The notes under the pieces were generated by a model that saw only the letters and a program-made list of their open reading frames with translations, searched no databases and was not told where the DNA came from. Both the position numbers and the translations under genes were made by a program. Shown in pieces: positions 19,379 through 30,157 of a stretch of DNA of 64,000 nt; positions within the stretch are counted from its first letter, which is position 1, and every line of letters begins with the position of its first letter. The stretch is from Trichormus variabilis 0441 (GTDB lineage: Bacteria; Cyanobacteriota; Cyanobacteriia; Cyanobacteriales; Nostocaceae). The stretch is taken from contig NZ_CP047242.1 of NCBI RefSeq assembly GCF_009856605.1, positions 3,912,001 through 3,976,000 of the forward strand. Direction: 5' to 3'.

Positions 19379-19788
19379 TGAGGAATCATTGGTTAACAGT
19401 CAATAGTTATTTGTCTCTTTTTCTGTATTTTTTATGTTTCTAACCCCACTCAACAGCGCTAATCAAATTAGCGTTGTTTTTTGGCATATCTTGGAAATAA
19501 TATTTTTGCTAGTGGCTTTTGATATGTAAAAATCTTTCATGGAGGCGCGGGGTATTCAGCCAGCAGATGCAAAAACAACTGATAGGCACTCCCGTAATCA
19601 AAAGCTGTCAATATCAAGTTATTATTGTGATATTTTAGAACAAATCAGTGCATACACTTGAGAGTAAGACAAGTTATCACCTAAATATTTCGGGTGCGAT
19701 AATATTACATCCCACTGCGGATAATGGCTTTAAAGAGGTAATTGGCAAATTTAAGGATAAATAGCATTTTGATATTGCATCTGGAGGA
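19379..19788. other. Intergenic region between WD40 and hybrid kinase genes
   Basis: Apart from the terminator nothing is recognised. GGAGG at 19783-19787 is the likely ribosome-binding site of the kinase gene. Confidence 0.5.
19451..19482 (+). terminator. Probable terminator after the WD40 gene
   Basis: CAACAGCGCTAAT, loop CAA, ATTAGCGTTG followed by TTTTTT. The stem has a two-base bulge. It lies about 75 bases after the stop codon. Confidence 0.75.
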
Positions 19789-22614
19789 ATGGGCAAAATA
19801 ATGCCAGTGAGTAACACAAAGCCTTCTTTGCAGCGCCAAATTAAAACTATGATTCGTTCTAGTGTTCAAACTGCTCAAAAGCTACCTTTGCGCTTGATTT
19901 TGGTTGTTCCTTTTGTGCTGCAAATTTTCACAGCAGTAAGTCTTGTAGGTTATCTCTCTTTTAAAAATGGACAGAAGGCAGTAAATGAACTCGCTGACCA
20001 GTTAATTGTAAAAGTGAATGGGCTAGTTGATCAACATCTTGATACTTACTTAGCAGTTCCTCGCCAGATCAATCAAATCAATGTGGATGCTACGAATTTA
20101 GGAATGCTGAATCTAGAAAACTTTCAGACTACAGGACGTTATTTCTGGCAGCAAATGCAGGTATTTAATGTTGGTTATATTAGTTTTGCTAACCCCCAAA
20201 GAGAATTTATCGGAGTTGAACGTTTAGATAAAGGTAGCCTATTAATTAATGAAGTTTCCCAAGAAAAGGGGATTGGCAAGCTGTATGTTTACAATACTAA
20301 TAATCAAGGCGATCGCCAGCAATTAATAGCGGTCAAAGATTACAATCCCCATGTGGAAGCTTGGTATGCAGATGCAGTTAAGGTAGGGAAACCTATCTGG
20401 AGTCAGATTTATTCATGGGAAGATAAACCAGAAGTTTTATCTATATCTGCAAGTTATCCCATCAATGACAGTAATAATAAATTTGTTGGTGTGATTAGTG
20501 TTGATTTAATACTATCGCAAATTAACAGCTTTTTAGCCAATTTGAAAGTCGGACAAACAGGACAAATATTTATTCTAGAACGTTCTGGAATGATAGTTGC
20601 TTCTTCCACTAGTGAAGCACCATACAAAGTAATTAGCGGCAAAGCACAAAGGCTATCGGCACATCAGAGTCAAAATTATTTACTTCGAGAAACAACGGAT
20701 TATCTGCAACAAAAATTCGGTCAATTAAAAAATGTTAAGAGTTATCAAGAAACTGTATTGCAACTACGACATGAAAGACATTTTGTGCAAGTAAGACCTT
20801 GGAAAGATAAATTAGGCTTGGATTGGTTAGTGATTGTTGTTGTTCCTGAGAGCGACTTTATGGCACAAATTAATACCAACAATCGCACAACTGTTTTACT
20901 TTGTTTGGGGGCGCTAATTATAGCGACGGCAATGGGTGTGTATACTTCCCGTTGGATTGCCCGTCCTGTTGTGCAGTTAACTCAAGCTAGTAGTGCGATC
21001 GCCTCTGGCAACCTTGACCAAGAAGTGACGATTTCTGGCTTAAAAGAATTGAGTATGCTTGCCACATCTTTTAATCAAATGGCAGGACAACTACGTGATA
21101 GTTTCGCAGAATTAGAAAAAACCAATCAAGAATTAGAAAACAGAGTTGCGGAACGAACGGCGGAAATCACAGCAGCTAAAGAAACGGCTGATGCTGCTAA
21201 CCGTGCCAAAAGTGAATTTTTGGCTAACATGAGCCATGAATTACGCACCCCACTCAATGGTATTCTCGGCTATGCACAAATTTTGCAGATGGATTCCAAT
21301 ACTAGTGATGAGCAAATGCAAGGTTTGAACACTATTTATGAGTGTGGTTCTCATTTACTGACTTTAATTAATGATATTTTAGATATTGCCAAAATTGAAG
21401 CTAAAAAACTAGAATTATATCCTAAAGAATTTGATTTAAGAAAATTATTACTCGGTGCTTGTGAGATGTGCCGAATTAAAGCAGATCAAAAAGAACTTAT
21501 TTTTAAATATCATTTAAATAATCGTATTCCTGCTAATATTTTCGCTGATGAAAAACGGATACGCCAGGTTTTAATTAATATTCTGAGTAACGCTATTAAG
21601 TTTACAGATCATGGTACAGTCACTTTTGATGTAGAAGTAGTTGCCTGTACTGGAACAAAATTAATTACCAATACAAATCAGTTACTGCCAGTTCATCAAC
21701 TGAGATTCCACATTGAAGATACAGGCATTGGGATGACTGATGAACAACTAAAAAAAATATTTTTGCCCTTTGAGCAAGTAGGAGATAATTTGCATAAATC
21801 AGAGGGAACAGGTTTAGGACTAGCAATTAGTAGTCAAATTCTAGAATTGATGGGTAGTGATCTTAAAGTTGAGAGTGTATATGGTAAAGGAACTAAGTTT
21901 TGGTTTGATTTAGATTTACCTATAGTTGATACTGGGAAATTCTCTTTATCAGTTGAAGGTCAAAAAAATATTATTGGCTATGAAGGGAAGACAAGAAGTA
22001 TCTTAATTATTGATAGTAGTTGGGAAAATCGTTCTATTTTCGCCAATTTATTGTCATCCTTAGGGTTTAAGTTGATTGAGGTTAGTAATCTACAAGAGAG
22101 TTTAGATAAGATAAAAACTGAACATCCCGATTTAATTATTGCTGATATCGCTATGCCGGAAATAAATAACTTGCAGGCGACAAAAAAGATGCGGTCGCAA
22201 GTAGAATTTGCAAATTTGGTGATTATTGCTTCGTCGGCTAGTGTATCTGAATATACTCGTCAGCAAAGTCAAGAAGCCGGTTATGATGATTTTTTAGCAA
22301 AACCTGTAAAGGTTGAAGAATTATTTAATATGTTACAAACTTATTTATCTTTGAAATGGATTTACTCACTTAATGATGATTCCTCAGCTAAAATTTCAAC
22401 TACAGAAGAAATTATATTTCCCCCACCTACAGAATTGTTTAACTTATATCAAGCTGCTAAGGCTGGTTATGTAGTTGGTATTCAAGAAGAGATCATCAGA
22501 ATTCAGCAATTAGATAAAAGATATACGCGTTTTGCTGTTAAAGTTTCAGAATTAATAGCAGAGTTTGAAGATGAGGCAATTGTTGCAATGATTCAACCTC
22601 ATCTATCATATTGA
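19789..22614 (+). CDS. Membrane hybrid histidine kinase (Cache-HAMP-HisKA-HATPase-REC)
   Basis: A 941-residue sensor kinase. A first membrane segment lies at about 35-57, followed by a ~300-residue extracytoplasmic region of double-Cache type ([18 protein letters not shown] is typical). A second membrane segment is at about 362-384, then HAMP and a coiled region. HisKA has His483 in [12 protein letters not shown]. HATPase motifs include [27 protein letters not shown] and [11 protein letters not shown]. The C-terminal receiver has Asp786 in IADIAMPE and Lys in LAKPV, but its acidic pair is reduced (IIDSS in place of DD), so phosphotransfer may be weakened. GGAGG is only one base from the ATG at 19789 but 13 bases from the in-frame ATG at 19801, so the start is ambiguous. 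It heads a run of kinase genes. Confidence 0.93.
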   Translation: MGKIMPVSNTKPSLQRQIKTMIRSSVQTAQKLPLRLILVVPFVLQIFTAVSLVGYLSFKNGQKAVNELADQLIVKVNGLVDQHLDTYLAVPRQINQINVDATNLGMLNLENFQTTGRYFWQQMQVFNVGYISFANPQREFIGVERLDKGSLLINEVSQEKGIGKLYVYNTNNQGDRQQLIAVKDYNPHVEAWYADAVKVGKPIWSQIYSWEDKPEVLSISASYPINDSNNKFVGVISVDLILSQINSFLANLKVGQTGQIFILERSGMIVASSTSEAPYKVISGKAQRLSAHQSQNYLLRETTDYLQQKFGQLKNVKSYQETVLQLRHERHFVQVRPWKDKLGLDWLVIVVVPESDFMAQINTNNRTTVLLCLGALIIATAMGVYTSRWIARPVVQLTQASSAIASGNLDQEVTISGLKELSMLATSFNQMAGQLRDSFAELEKTNQELENRVAERTAEITAAKETADAANRAKSEFLANMSHELRTPLNGILGYAQILQMDSNTSDEQMQGLNTIYECGSHLLTLINDILDIAKIEAKKLELYPKEFDLRKLLLGACEMCRIKADQKELIFKYHLNNRIPANIFADEKRIRQVLINILSNAIKFTDHGTVTFDVEVVACTGTKLITNTNQLLPVHQLRFHIEDTGIGMTDEQLKKIFLPFEQVGDNLHKSEGTGLGLAISSQILELMGSDLKVESVYGKGTKFWFDLDLPIVDTGKFSLSVEGQKNIIGYEGKTRSILIIDSSWENRSIFANLLSSLGFKLIEVSNLQESLDKIKTEHPDLIIADIAMPEINNLQATKKMRSQVEFANLVIIASSASVSEYTRQQSQEAGYDDFLAKPVKVEELFNMLQTYLSLKWIYSLNDDSSAKISTTEEIIFPPPTELFNLYQAAKAGYVVGIQEEIIRIQQLDKRYTRFAVKVSELIAEFEDEAIVAMIQPHLSY

Positions 22615-22752
22615 TATTTATCAGTTATTCACTAATAACGTCAAAAACCTATTATATAGATTTATATTTTAAGATACTAAAAATGGATTTTTTTCAGGAA
22701 AGTTATTAAATAAAGATGAATCTAAAACTACGATGTTTCATAGGATAATTAG

Positions 22753-23976
22753 ATGAGCAGTCCCATAAATAACTCAGTCTTAATTGTAGATGATATCCCG
22801 ACTAACATCAAGGTTTTGTTTGACATTCTCAATCAAGCTGGTTTTCGAGTTTCTGTTGCTAAAAATGGTCTAAGCGCGTTAGCAAAAGTACAAGAAACAT
22901 TACCAAATTTAATTTTACTGGATGTCATGATGCCTGGTATGGATGGATTTGAAACTTGCCGCCACCTAAAAGCCAATCCCAAGACCAAGGACATTCCCGT
23001 AATTTTTATGACAGCTTTATCTGATACGGTAAATAAAGTCAAAGGGTTGCAAATTGGTGCAGTTGACTATATTACTAAACCTATTGAATATGAAGAAGTG
23101 TTAGCGAGAATCAATGTCCATTTAGAATTGCGGCGGACTCAATTAAAGCTAGCACAAGAGGAGAAAATGTCTTCTTTGGGACAGTTAGTGGCAGGAATTG
23201 CCCATGAAATTAATAATCCAGTTAATTTCATTTATGGGAATTTAACCCACGCCCAAAATTATGTTGGAGACTTATTAAATTTATTAAAATTATACGAAAA
23301 TCATACGGTTAATCCAAGTCCGGAAATTCAAGCATTCTCCAAAAGTATTGAATTAGAGTTTATTAAACAAGATTTACCACATCTATTATCTTCGATGCAG
23401 ATGGGGACTGAAAGGGTGGAGAAAATCGTGCGATCGCTGCGGTTATTCTCTCGATTAGAAGACCCAGAATTTCAACTATTTAACTTACATGAGGGTATTG
23501 ATAGCACACTCATTATTTTAAGTCACCGCCTCAAAATTTTGCCTACAGATTCAACTATTCATATTATCAAGGAATATGGTGATATTCCTTTGGTTGAGTG
23601 CTATTCTGGAAAACTTAACCAAGTATTCATGAATCTGCTGGCTAATGCCATTGATGCCTTAGAAGAGTCAGTAGTTAATAGAGAAACAACTGATACATTG
23701 ACAATTTGGATTCGGACAACAGTCGTGGATGACCAAAAATCAGTATTAATTGAAATTACAGATAATGGTGTTGGTATTCCTCTAGAAGTGCAACAGCGTA
23801 TATTTGAGCAATTTTTCACTACCAAGCCTTTAGGTAAAGGTACAGGTTTAGGATTGGCGATCGCCCATGAGATTATAGTCGAAAAACATGGGGGTACTCT
23901 ACAGGTACAATCTACTCCGGGAAAAGGTACTCAATTTTTAATCACTATTCCCATTCAACAAGTGATTAGATATTAA
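22753..23976 (+). CDS. Response regulator fused to histidine kinase (REC-HK)
   Basis: A 407-residue soluble protein. The N-terminal receiver has the acidic pair in LIVDDIPTN, phospho-acceptor Asp57 in LLDVMMPGMDGFE, Thr in FMTAL and Lys in ITKPIE. After a short linker comes a kinase core with His151 in [12 protein letters not shown], the AHEINNP type of H-box, then N-box NQVFMNLLANAIDALEES, ITDNGVGIP and [14 protein letters not shown]. There is no membrane segment, so it receives phosphate through its receiver and may relay it onward. It is 138 bases downstream of the hybrid kinase, suggesting that the two act together. Confidence 0.94.
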   Translation: MSSPINNSVLIVDDIPTNIKVLFDILNQAGFRVSVAKNGLSALAKVQETLPNLILLDVMMPGMDGFETCRHLKANPKTKDIPVIFMTALSDTVNKVKGLQIGAVDYITKPIEYEEVLARINVHLELRRTQLKLAQEEKMSSLGQLVAGIAHEINNPVNFIYGNLTHAQNYVGDLLNLLKLYENHTVNPSPEIQAFSKSIELEFIKQDLPHLLSSMQMGTERVEKIVRSLRLFSRLEDPEFQLFNLHEGIDSTLIILSHRLKILPTDSTIHIIKEYGDIPLVECYSGKLNQVFMNLLANAIDALEESVVNRETTDTLTIWIRTTVVDDQKSVLIEITDNGVGIPLEVQQRIFEQFFTTKPLGKGTGLGLAIAHEIIVEKHGGTLQVQSTPGKGTQFLITIPIQQVIRY

Positions 23977-24000
23977 TGTTAGCTATTTTTATAGTCATGA

Positions 24001-24378
24001 TACCCTTACTATCTGTTTAGAGACAATAATCAGGTAGTAGTAATTCCAGCTTCAGCAGAAAAGTATTTAGGAGTCATGACAGCTTTATTTTTTGTACCTA
24101 TATTTTATTTTTATGATTCTTTAACTAAATTAGTCATGAACTCTCATGCAGATGAGTCCAACATAAATCAACCTGGACTACTATATATTGATGTTATAAA
24201 AATTATTGGTTGTAACTGTTGCTCTGTTACAATTTCTGGGAATCATAATCTCATAGGTTATTTATAAAGCAAGAATAACATTTCTGTTGGGGAGCTTGTC
24301 TCTGTTGTAGCAAGTGGTATTCTGCTAGGCACATATGTAGATATGATTGGTCAGGAAAAGAATAATTTAAGCGATTAA
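24001..24378 (+). pseudogene. Possible small broken gene with one in-frame stop
   Basis: One frame is open from 24001 (after a TGA at 23998) to a TAA at 24265-24267, then stays open to another TAA at 24376-24378. The only ATG early in the frame is at 24076, closely preceded by AGGAG. The first part includes VVVIPASAEKYLGVMTALFF and the part after the stop reads SVGELVSVVASGILLGTYVD, both protein-like in composition. It may be a ~96-codon gene with a nonsense change, a 63-residue gene followed by noise, or nothing real. I do not recognise the sequence. Confidence 0.3.
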
Positions 24379-24457
24379 CACACCCAAGGTTTACTTTATA
24401 AATAGTCTCCTATCGCATCACCAGTGAATTAATATAAAATCCGCGAGTTCAAATCAA

Positions 24458-25789
24458 ATGCTTGATACATCAACCGAAACTAGCTTTATTTTAGTTGTAG
24501 ATGATACCCTCACCAATCTCGAAATTATCTCTGAAGCATTGATTGGCGCAGGTTTTGAAGTAGCCACCGCAGTTGATGGAAAAAAAGCGCTCGAACAGAT
24601 ACAAAGTAGAGTGCCAGATTTAATTCTGTTGGATGTAATGATGCCGGTAATGGACGGATTTGAAACCTGTAAAAACTTGAAAATTCAGCCAGAAACTCAC
24701 GATATTCCCGTGATTTTCATGACAGCAATTACTGATACAAATAGTAAAGTAGAAGCCTTAAGTTTAGGCGCAGTTGATTACATTACTAAGCCATTCCATA
24801 AAGCAGAAGTTTTGGCTCGTATTTCTGCCCATCTGCAACTGAGAAGCTTGAATAAAAATTTAGAAAAACGAGTTATTGAACGCACGGCTGAATTGAATCA
24901 AGCATTGAAAGACCTACAAGAGTATCAACTCCAACTTGTACAACAGGAAAAAATGTCTGTGCTTGGACAATTAGTAGCAGGATTAGCTCATGAAATTAAT
25001 AACCCAGTCAGTTGTATTTATGGCAATTTAGGTCACGCTTTGACGTATTTTGAAAATATGGATAAGCTGATTAATTTATATCAAAGTTATTATCCCCAGC
25101 CTGTACAAGAAATTCAAAACGAAATCAGTGAAATGGATTTAGCCTATGTGCGTTCTGACCTGCCCAATTTAATTTTCTCTATGAAAGAAGGCATTCAGCG
25201 CATCCGAGATATTAGCAGGAGTCTACGTATTTTTTCCAGGTCAGACACAGAAAAAAAAATTCAGTTTGATATTCATGAAGGGATTGATAGTACTATTTTA
25301 ATACTCAAGCATCGATTGAAAGGATCTGAGAATCACCCTGACATTGAAATTAAACGAGATTATGGTGTCATACCTCAAGTTAACTGCTTTCCTGGGCAAT
25401 TGAATCAGGTGTTCATGAATATTTTAGCTAATGCAATTGATGCCTTAGAAGAATCATTTAGTAATAATTATTATTCAGTAATAGATAGTGAAATTACTGT
25501 TAATCAGGAAATGATGGCTGAGACTCCGCAGATCATAATTCAGACAATACTGAGTGAAGATGAAAGTTATGCTTTAATTAAAATTAAAGATAACGGCATA
25601 GGAATGCCACAGCAAATTAAAGAGAGAATTTTTGATAATTTGTTTACTACTAAACCTGTAGGTAAAGGTACAGGTTTAGGATTATCAATTGCTCGGCAAA
25701 TTATCATTCAAAAACATGGTGGTAAACTTGAGGTAAATTCAGAACCAGGAAGAGGCTCAGAATTTATTATTAACATCCCCATTGAATAA
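24458..25789 (+). CDS. Response regulator fused to histidine kinase (REC-HK), second copy
   Basis: A 443-residue paralogue of the protein at 22753-23976. The receiver has DD in LVVDDTLTN, Asp59 in LLDVMMPVMDGFE, MTAITD and ITKPFH. A heptad-rich linker (SLNKNLEKRVIERTAELNQA) leads to the kinase core with His178 in GLAHEINNPVSC, N-box [28 protein letters not shown] and GKGTGLGLSIARQI. It is longer than its neighbour because of the coiled linker and an insert between the N and G1 boxes. No membrane segment is visible. Tandem duplication is the simplest origin. Confidence 0.94.
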   Translation: MLDTSTETSFILVVDDTLTNLEIISEALIGAGFEVATAVDGKKALEQIQSRVPDLILLDVMMPVMDGFETCKNLKIQPETHDIPVIFMTAITDTNSKVEALSLGAVDYITKPFHKAEVLARISAHLQLRSLNKNLEKRVIERTAELNQALKDLQEYQLQLVQQEKMSVLGQLVAGLAHEINNPVSCIYGNLGHALTYFENMDKLINLYQSYYPQPVQEIQNEISEMDLAYVRSDLPNLIFSMKEGIQRIRDISRSLRIFSRSDTEKKIQFDIHEGIDSTILILKHRLKGSENHPDIEIKRDYGVIPQVNCFPGQLNQVFMNILANAIDALEESFSNNYYSVIDSEITVNQEMMAETPQIIIQTILSEDESYALIKIKDNGIGMPQQIKERIFDNLFTTKPVGKGTGLGLSIARQIIIQKHGGKLEVNSEPGRGSEFIINIPIE

Positions 25790-26034
25790 CTATATCAATT
25801 GTCAAACTTAATTTCTCTAGCTAATTATGTATTTTGCTAGAACTTAATTAAAGCCAGGATGTTTTCTATGATTCTTCAATGATTGATAAATTAATCTTTA
25901 TTTGCAATATAACTTATCATAAATTCATGAGTAATTTAGTATAAATTTGTCGCTAATTTGTGTGATTTGCAAATTTATTCATAAAACTAGGGAACTATAT
26001 TGCTGTAGGGATTAATGTTTTACAGAGTAAAACG

Positions 26035-27186
26035 ATGATGAAAATAGTAGTAGCCCACAGCAACGACCCAGATTCTCTATCAGCAGTTAAAGAGATTATT
26101 CAGCAATCAACAGATTCTCTTCAAGGAAATAATCCTCAAGCGGGAATTTTATTTGCAGCTATTGATTTTGATCACTCCCTAATTCTGGAAAATATTAATC
26201 AGGCTTTTCCGGGTATTGAGTTGATTGGTGGAACTACAGATGGGGAAATTTCTTCACTGTTAGAATTTCAGCAAGACTCAATAACTTTAATGCTATTCTG
26301 CTCCGACGAAATTGAAATTTTTGCAGGTGTGGGATATCAGGTTTCACACAATCCAATTACGGCGACTCAAGAAGCTGTACAAAAAGCCAAAGCCAAAAGC
26401 ACAACCGAGCCTCAGTTATGTTTAACCCATCCAGAAAGCCTTACAACTAGCGGTGTGTCTATCTTAGATGGCTTAAAATTGGCTTTAGGAGAAAAGTTTC
26501 CCATTTTCGGTGGTTTAGCAGCTGATCAGTCAGTTTATCAAAACACGCACCAATTCTTTAAAACAGAAGTCTTGAGTGATGCTGTGCCAATTTTGCTCTT
26601 TTGTGGTCAAGTTTTATTTTCCCACGGTGTGGCTAGTGGTTGGCTCCCCATTGGTAAAACTAGCCAAGTTACCAAAGTAGATAAAAATATCGTCTATGAG
26701 ATTGACGGTAAACCAGCTTTAGAATTTTATCGACATTATTTAGGTCAGCTTCCGCCGTCAATGGAATATCCTTTAGCCGTGTTTACTCATGATAAAACGA
26801 GTTTTTATCTGAGAGCGCCGATCGCCTATGATGAACAATTAGGTAGTGTCACTTTCTTTGCTGATATTCCTGAACAAGCGAGTATTAACATGGCTGAAGC
26901 AGGTAAAAGCGATATTTTAGCTGCTTCTCAAGCATCATTTATGACAGCGTTCAAGAATTACCCAGGAACGGAACCAGCAGGTGTTCTGTTTTTCTCTTGT
27001 GTAGCTCGAAGACAATTACTAGGTACACAAGCTCAACAAGAATATCTAAATACTAAAAATATTTCTAATAAATATTTACCATCTTGTGGTTTTTATTGTA
27101 ATGGAGAAATTTCCCCTATAAAACCAACAGGTGAAACACATTTTCATAATGAAACTTTTGTCACTTTAATTTTAGGAACTCATTAA
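26035..27186 (+). CDS. FIST domain sensor protein
   Basis: A 383-residue soluble protein with FIST_N (about residues 30-215; GIELIGGTTDGEIS and FPIFGGLAADQS are typical) and FIST_C (about 220-365; VYEIDGKPALEFYRHYLG, GVLFFSCVARR and LPSCGFYCNGEI). FIST proteins are thought to bind small ligands, possibly amino acids, and pass the signal to attached or neighbouring kinases. The kinase gene 16 bases downstream has no sensory domain, so the FIST protein is a likely input subunit for it. The second codon is also ATG, so the start could be three bases later. Confidence 0.9.
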   Translation: MMKIVVAHSNDPDSLSAVKEIIQQSTDSLQGNNPQAGILFAAIDFDHSLILENINQAFPGIELIGGTTDGEISSLLEFQQDSITLMLFCSDEIEIFAGVGYQVSHNPITATQEAVQKAKAKSTTEPQLCLTHPESLTTSGVSILDGLKLALGEKFPIFGGLAADQSVYQNTHQFFKTEVLSDAVPILLFCGQVLFSHGVASGWLPIGKTSQVTKVDKNIVYEIDGKPALEFYRHYLGQLPPSMEYPLAVFTHDKTSFYLRAPIAYDEQLGSVTFFADIPEQASINMAEAGKSDILAASQASFMTAFKNYPGTEPAGVLFFSCVARRQLLGTQAQQEYLNTKNISNKYLPSCGFYCNGEISPIKPTGETHFHNETFVTLILGTH

Positions 27187-27201
27187 TAATTTAAGGATTG
27201 T

Positions 27202-28230
27202 ATGAATTGTGAACAAGAAATCCAGAGGCTGGAAAAAGCTAATAGAATCCTTCAGAAAAAATTAATTCGTTCAGAGGTTGATAGAGTTAGGTTAGAGGAA
27301 ACTAACAGCAAAAAGGAAACTTTGCTTAAGAATGTAATTAATGAATTAAAGCAATCACAAATTCAATTAGAAGACAGGAGGCATGAATTAGAGAAAACCC
27401 TGTTTAATCTTCAGACAATGCAGGATAAAATGTCTGCCTTAGGTAGTATGGTTGCAGATGTAGCTCACGAAATTAATAATCCTGTGGGATTTATCATGGG
27501 GAATTTGAACCCAGCATTTGAGTATATTCATGAGTTATTCCGTCTGCTTGACTTGTATCAGCAATATTACCCCGAACCATGCCCAGAAATCCAGGCAGAA
27601 ATGACAGCAATGGATTATGAATATGTGCGTGAGGATTTGCCTAAACTTATTTCCTCAATGAAAGAAGGAACTGATCGCATTAGCAAGCTTAGTAATAGTT
27701 TACGGACTTTTTCCCGAACAGATGCAGAATATAAATTGCTTTTTAATATTCATGAAGGGATTGACAGTACTCTTTATATTCTTCAGCATCGTTTAAAGGC
27801 TACTCAAGACCGTCCACAAATTCAAGTAGTTAAAAAGTATGCGGATATTCCTTTAATTGAATGTTTTCCCGGTCAATTGAATCAGGTGTTTATGAATCTT
27901 TTAGCTAATGCTATAGATGCGTTGGAAGAGTCTAATTTTGGGTTAAGTTTTGCGGAGATTGAGCAAAAAAACAATCAAATTACGATTATCACTAGTTTAT
28001 TCGCCAATTCTATTTTAATTCAGGTTCAAGATAATGGTTTTGGGATATCAAATGAATTAAAATCAAAGATATTTGAACATTCATTTACTACTAAACCTGT
28101 TGGTAAAGGTACAGGATTAGGGTTAGCGATCGCTCAACAAATTATTGTTCAAAAACATGGTGGAAGGCTGGAGGTTAATTCAGTTCCAGGAGAGGGTTCG
28201 GAATTTATTATTACCCTTCCTATCGAATGA
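27202..28230 (+). CDS. Histidine kinase without sensor domain, paired with FIST
   Basis: A 342-residue soluble kinase. Residues 1-75 form a strong coiled coil (EIQRLEKANRILQKKLIRSE, ELKQSQIQLEDRRHELEKTL). His89 lies in DVAHEINNPVGFI, followed by N-box NQVFMNLLANAIDALEESN, VQDNGFGIS and [14 protein letters not shown]. It has no receiver, membrane or ligand domain. The start ATG has AAGGA six bases upstream, and the gap to the FIST gene is only 15 bases, so the two form a translationally close pair. The kinase core is clearly of the same type as those at 22753, 24458 and 57242. Confidence 0.93.
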   Translation: MNCEQEIQRLEKANRILQKKLIRSEVDRVRLEETNSKKETLLKNVINELKQSQIQLEDRRHELEKTLFNLQTMQDKMSALGSMVADVAHEINNPVGFIMGNLNPAFEYIHELFRLLDLYQQYYPEPCPEIQAEMTAMDYEYVREDLPKLISSMKEGTDRISKLSNSLRTFSRTDAEYKLLFNIHEGIDSTLYILQHRLKATQDRPQIQVVKKYADIPLIECFPGQLNQVFMNLLANAIDALEESNFGLSFAEIEQKNNQITIITSLFANSILIQVQDNGFGISNELKSKIFEHSFTTKPVGKGTGLGLAIAQQIIVQKHGGRLEVNSVPGEGSEFIITLPIE

Positions 28231-28241
28231 TTTAAAAAAAA

Positions 28242-28272
28242 TATCCCCGACTTTTGGGAAAAATCGGGGATA
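28242..28272. terminator. Terminator hairpin between kinase and ndhB
   Basis: TATCCCCGA and TCGGGGATA form perfect 9-bp arms around a 13-base loop, with an A-run on the left that becomes a T-run on the minus strand. It lies between convergent genes and could serve ndhB as well as the kinase gene. Confidence 0.8.
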
Positions 28273-28290
28273 AATGGATTGAGATAGAGC

Positions 28291-29853
28291 TTACAAACCC
28301 TCTGATTTCTCAGCAGGAATAGCACTTACCTGAGTACTGACAACTTTTGTGGTTTGCAGAATTGCAGTATTGGCAACAGAATTATTTGCCAAAGTAAAGA
28401 GTGGATTAGATAAAATTCCTGCTACGGAGGTAGCAATCAAAGTCAATACTAAACCCACTTGCAATGGTCTAAATCCAGGTAAATTCCAACGTATTTCGGG
28501 GTAATTTTTGACTACATCGGACATTTCTTGGGGTTCTTTGACTACCATCATTTTGACTACGCGAATGTAGTAGTAGATGGAGACAACGCTGGTTACTAAG
28601 CCTAGTAAGACCAACCAGTAAAGACCTGCTTGCCAACCAGCCCAGAACAAGTAAATTTTGCCAAAAAACCCGGCTAGTGGAGGAATACCGCCCAATGAAA
28701 GCAGGGAGATACTCAAACCTAGTGTGAGGAGTGGGTCTTTTTGATATAACCCAGAGTATTCGGCAATTTGGTCGGTTCCTGTCCGCAGAGAGAACAGAAT
28801 GATGCAGGTAAAACCGCACAGGTTCATGAACAGGTAAACCAGCAAGTAAAAGATCATGCTGGCGTATCCGGCATCAGTTCCAGCAATCAAGCCAATCATC
28901 ACAAACCCGGCTTGGGCAATGGATGAATAAGCTAGCATCCGTTTCATGCTGGTTTGGGCTAGGGCGACAACATTACCCAAAATCATACTGAGGACGGCCA
29001 AGGCTGTGAACACAAATTTCCATTCTTCGGCGACGAAGGGGAAAACTGTGGTTAACAGACGGATAGCGAGGGCAAAGCCTGCTGCCTTGGAACCAACGGA
29101 TAAAAAGGCAATCACTGGGGTGGGAGCGCCTTCATATACGTCTGGTGTCCATTGGTGGAAAGGTGCGGCGGAAATCTTAAAGCCAATACCCGCGATGACA
29201 AAAACCAGGGCAATAACTGCACCTAGTGATTGACCAACGTTAGCTGTAATAATTCCGTTAGCGATCGCACTCAGTTCTGTTTGTCCACCGGATAGACCGT
29301 ATAAAAGTGACACACCATACAGAAATACTGCTGTGCTGGAAGCGCCAATCAACAAGTATTTCAGGGCTGCCTCATTAGAACGGGGGTCACGCTTGGTATA
29401 ACCTGTCAACAAATAAGAGGAAATACTCAGTGTTTCTAGGGAGATGAAAATCATCACCAACTCACTAGCCCCAGAGACAAACATCCCGCCCAAAGTCGCA
29501 GTTAACAAAATAGCGATGAATTCCGCTAAAGCAGTTCCACTCTGCTCAACATAGCGGATTGACATCAAGATGGTAACAACGGCAGACAGGGCGATGATAC
29601 CGCGAAAGATGATGCTGAGGTCATCACCAATAAACCCGCCAGTAAAAGAGATGGGATTGGTAGCATCCCATTGAAAATACAGGGCAACAATCGCCGCCAG
29701 TAAGCCTGCGATCGCCAGATATCCGATCCAGCGTGAGGATGTACGCCCTAAAATCAAATCAACAATCAAAACCCCCATGAGGGTGACAATTACAATTCCC
29801 TCTGGCAAAATTGTTCCAGCATTTAACTGGGCTGCAAGATTAGCAAAATCCAT
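28291..29853 (-). CDS. ndhB: NAD(P)H-quinone oxidoreductase subunit 2
   Basis: NdhB is a proton-pumping antiporter-like membrane subunit of cyanobacterial NDH-1, used in respiration, cyclic electron flow and CO2 uptake. The 520-residue protein is full length, with about 14 hydrophobic segments. Recognisable blocks are [59 protein letters not shown] (with the conserved Lys/His of the antiporter core), [20 protein letters not shown] and [18 protein letters not shown]. It stands alone, as is common for ndhB in cyanobacteria, apart from the other ndh operons. Confidence 0.97.
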   Translation of the reverse strand: MDFANLAAQLNAGTILPEGIVIVTLMGVLIVDLILGRTSSRWIGYLAIAGLLAAIVALYFQWDATNPISFTGGFIGDDLSIIFRGIIALSAVVTILMSIRYVEQSGTALAEFIAILLTATLGGMFVSGASELVMIFISLETLSISSYLLTGYTKRDPRSNEAALKYLLIGASSTAVFLYGVSLLYGLSGGQTELSAIANGIITANVGQSLGAVIALVFVIAGIGFKISAAPFHQWTPDVYEGAPTPVIAFLSVGSKAAGFALAIRLLTTVFPFVAEEWKFVFTALAVLSMILGNVVALAQTSMKRMLAYSSIAQAGFVMIGLIAGTDAGYASMIFYLLVYLFMNLCGFTCIILFSLRTGTDQIAEYSGLYQKDPLLTLGLSISLLSLGGIPPLAGFFGKIYLFWAGWQAGLYWLVLLGLVTSVVSIYYYIRVVKMMVVKEPQEMSDVVKNYPEIRWNLPGFRPLQVGLVLTLIATSVAGILSNPLFTLANNSVANTAILQTTKVVSTQVSAIPAEKSEGL

Positions 29854-30157
29854 GAGATATATAGGTTTTGGCGATTAGACATCAAGGCTAACTTTGTTCA
29901 TTCTATCTATTGTTCTTGACCAAAGTTGCATTTATCTTTTTAGCTTTTAGTTTATGCCCGCTTTTGGCTAAAAACTGCTCACTGGTAGCGTCTTAGCTTT
30001 CCGTTACGGACTGTTACTATACATACCATTAGATGAAATTATGCTTGAGTGTAGCATTTGTAACTTAGTAACGTGAATTGAAAACAAAGACTGGGTAAGC
30101 TTAAGAGGCAGGAGGAAAAGAGAAATACTAATGGTTAATGACCTTTTTTGAATTGAT
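29854..30157. other. 304-base gap without a recognised gene
   Basis: Only short shadow frames are present. No convincing hairpin or repeat was found. It holds the upstream region of ndhB. Confidence 0.45.
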
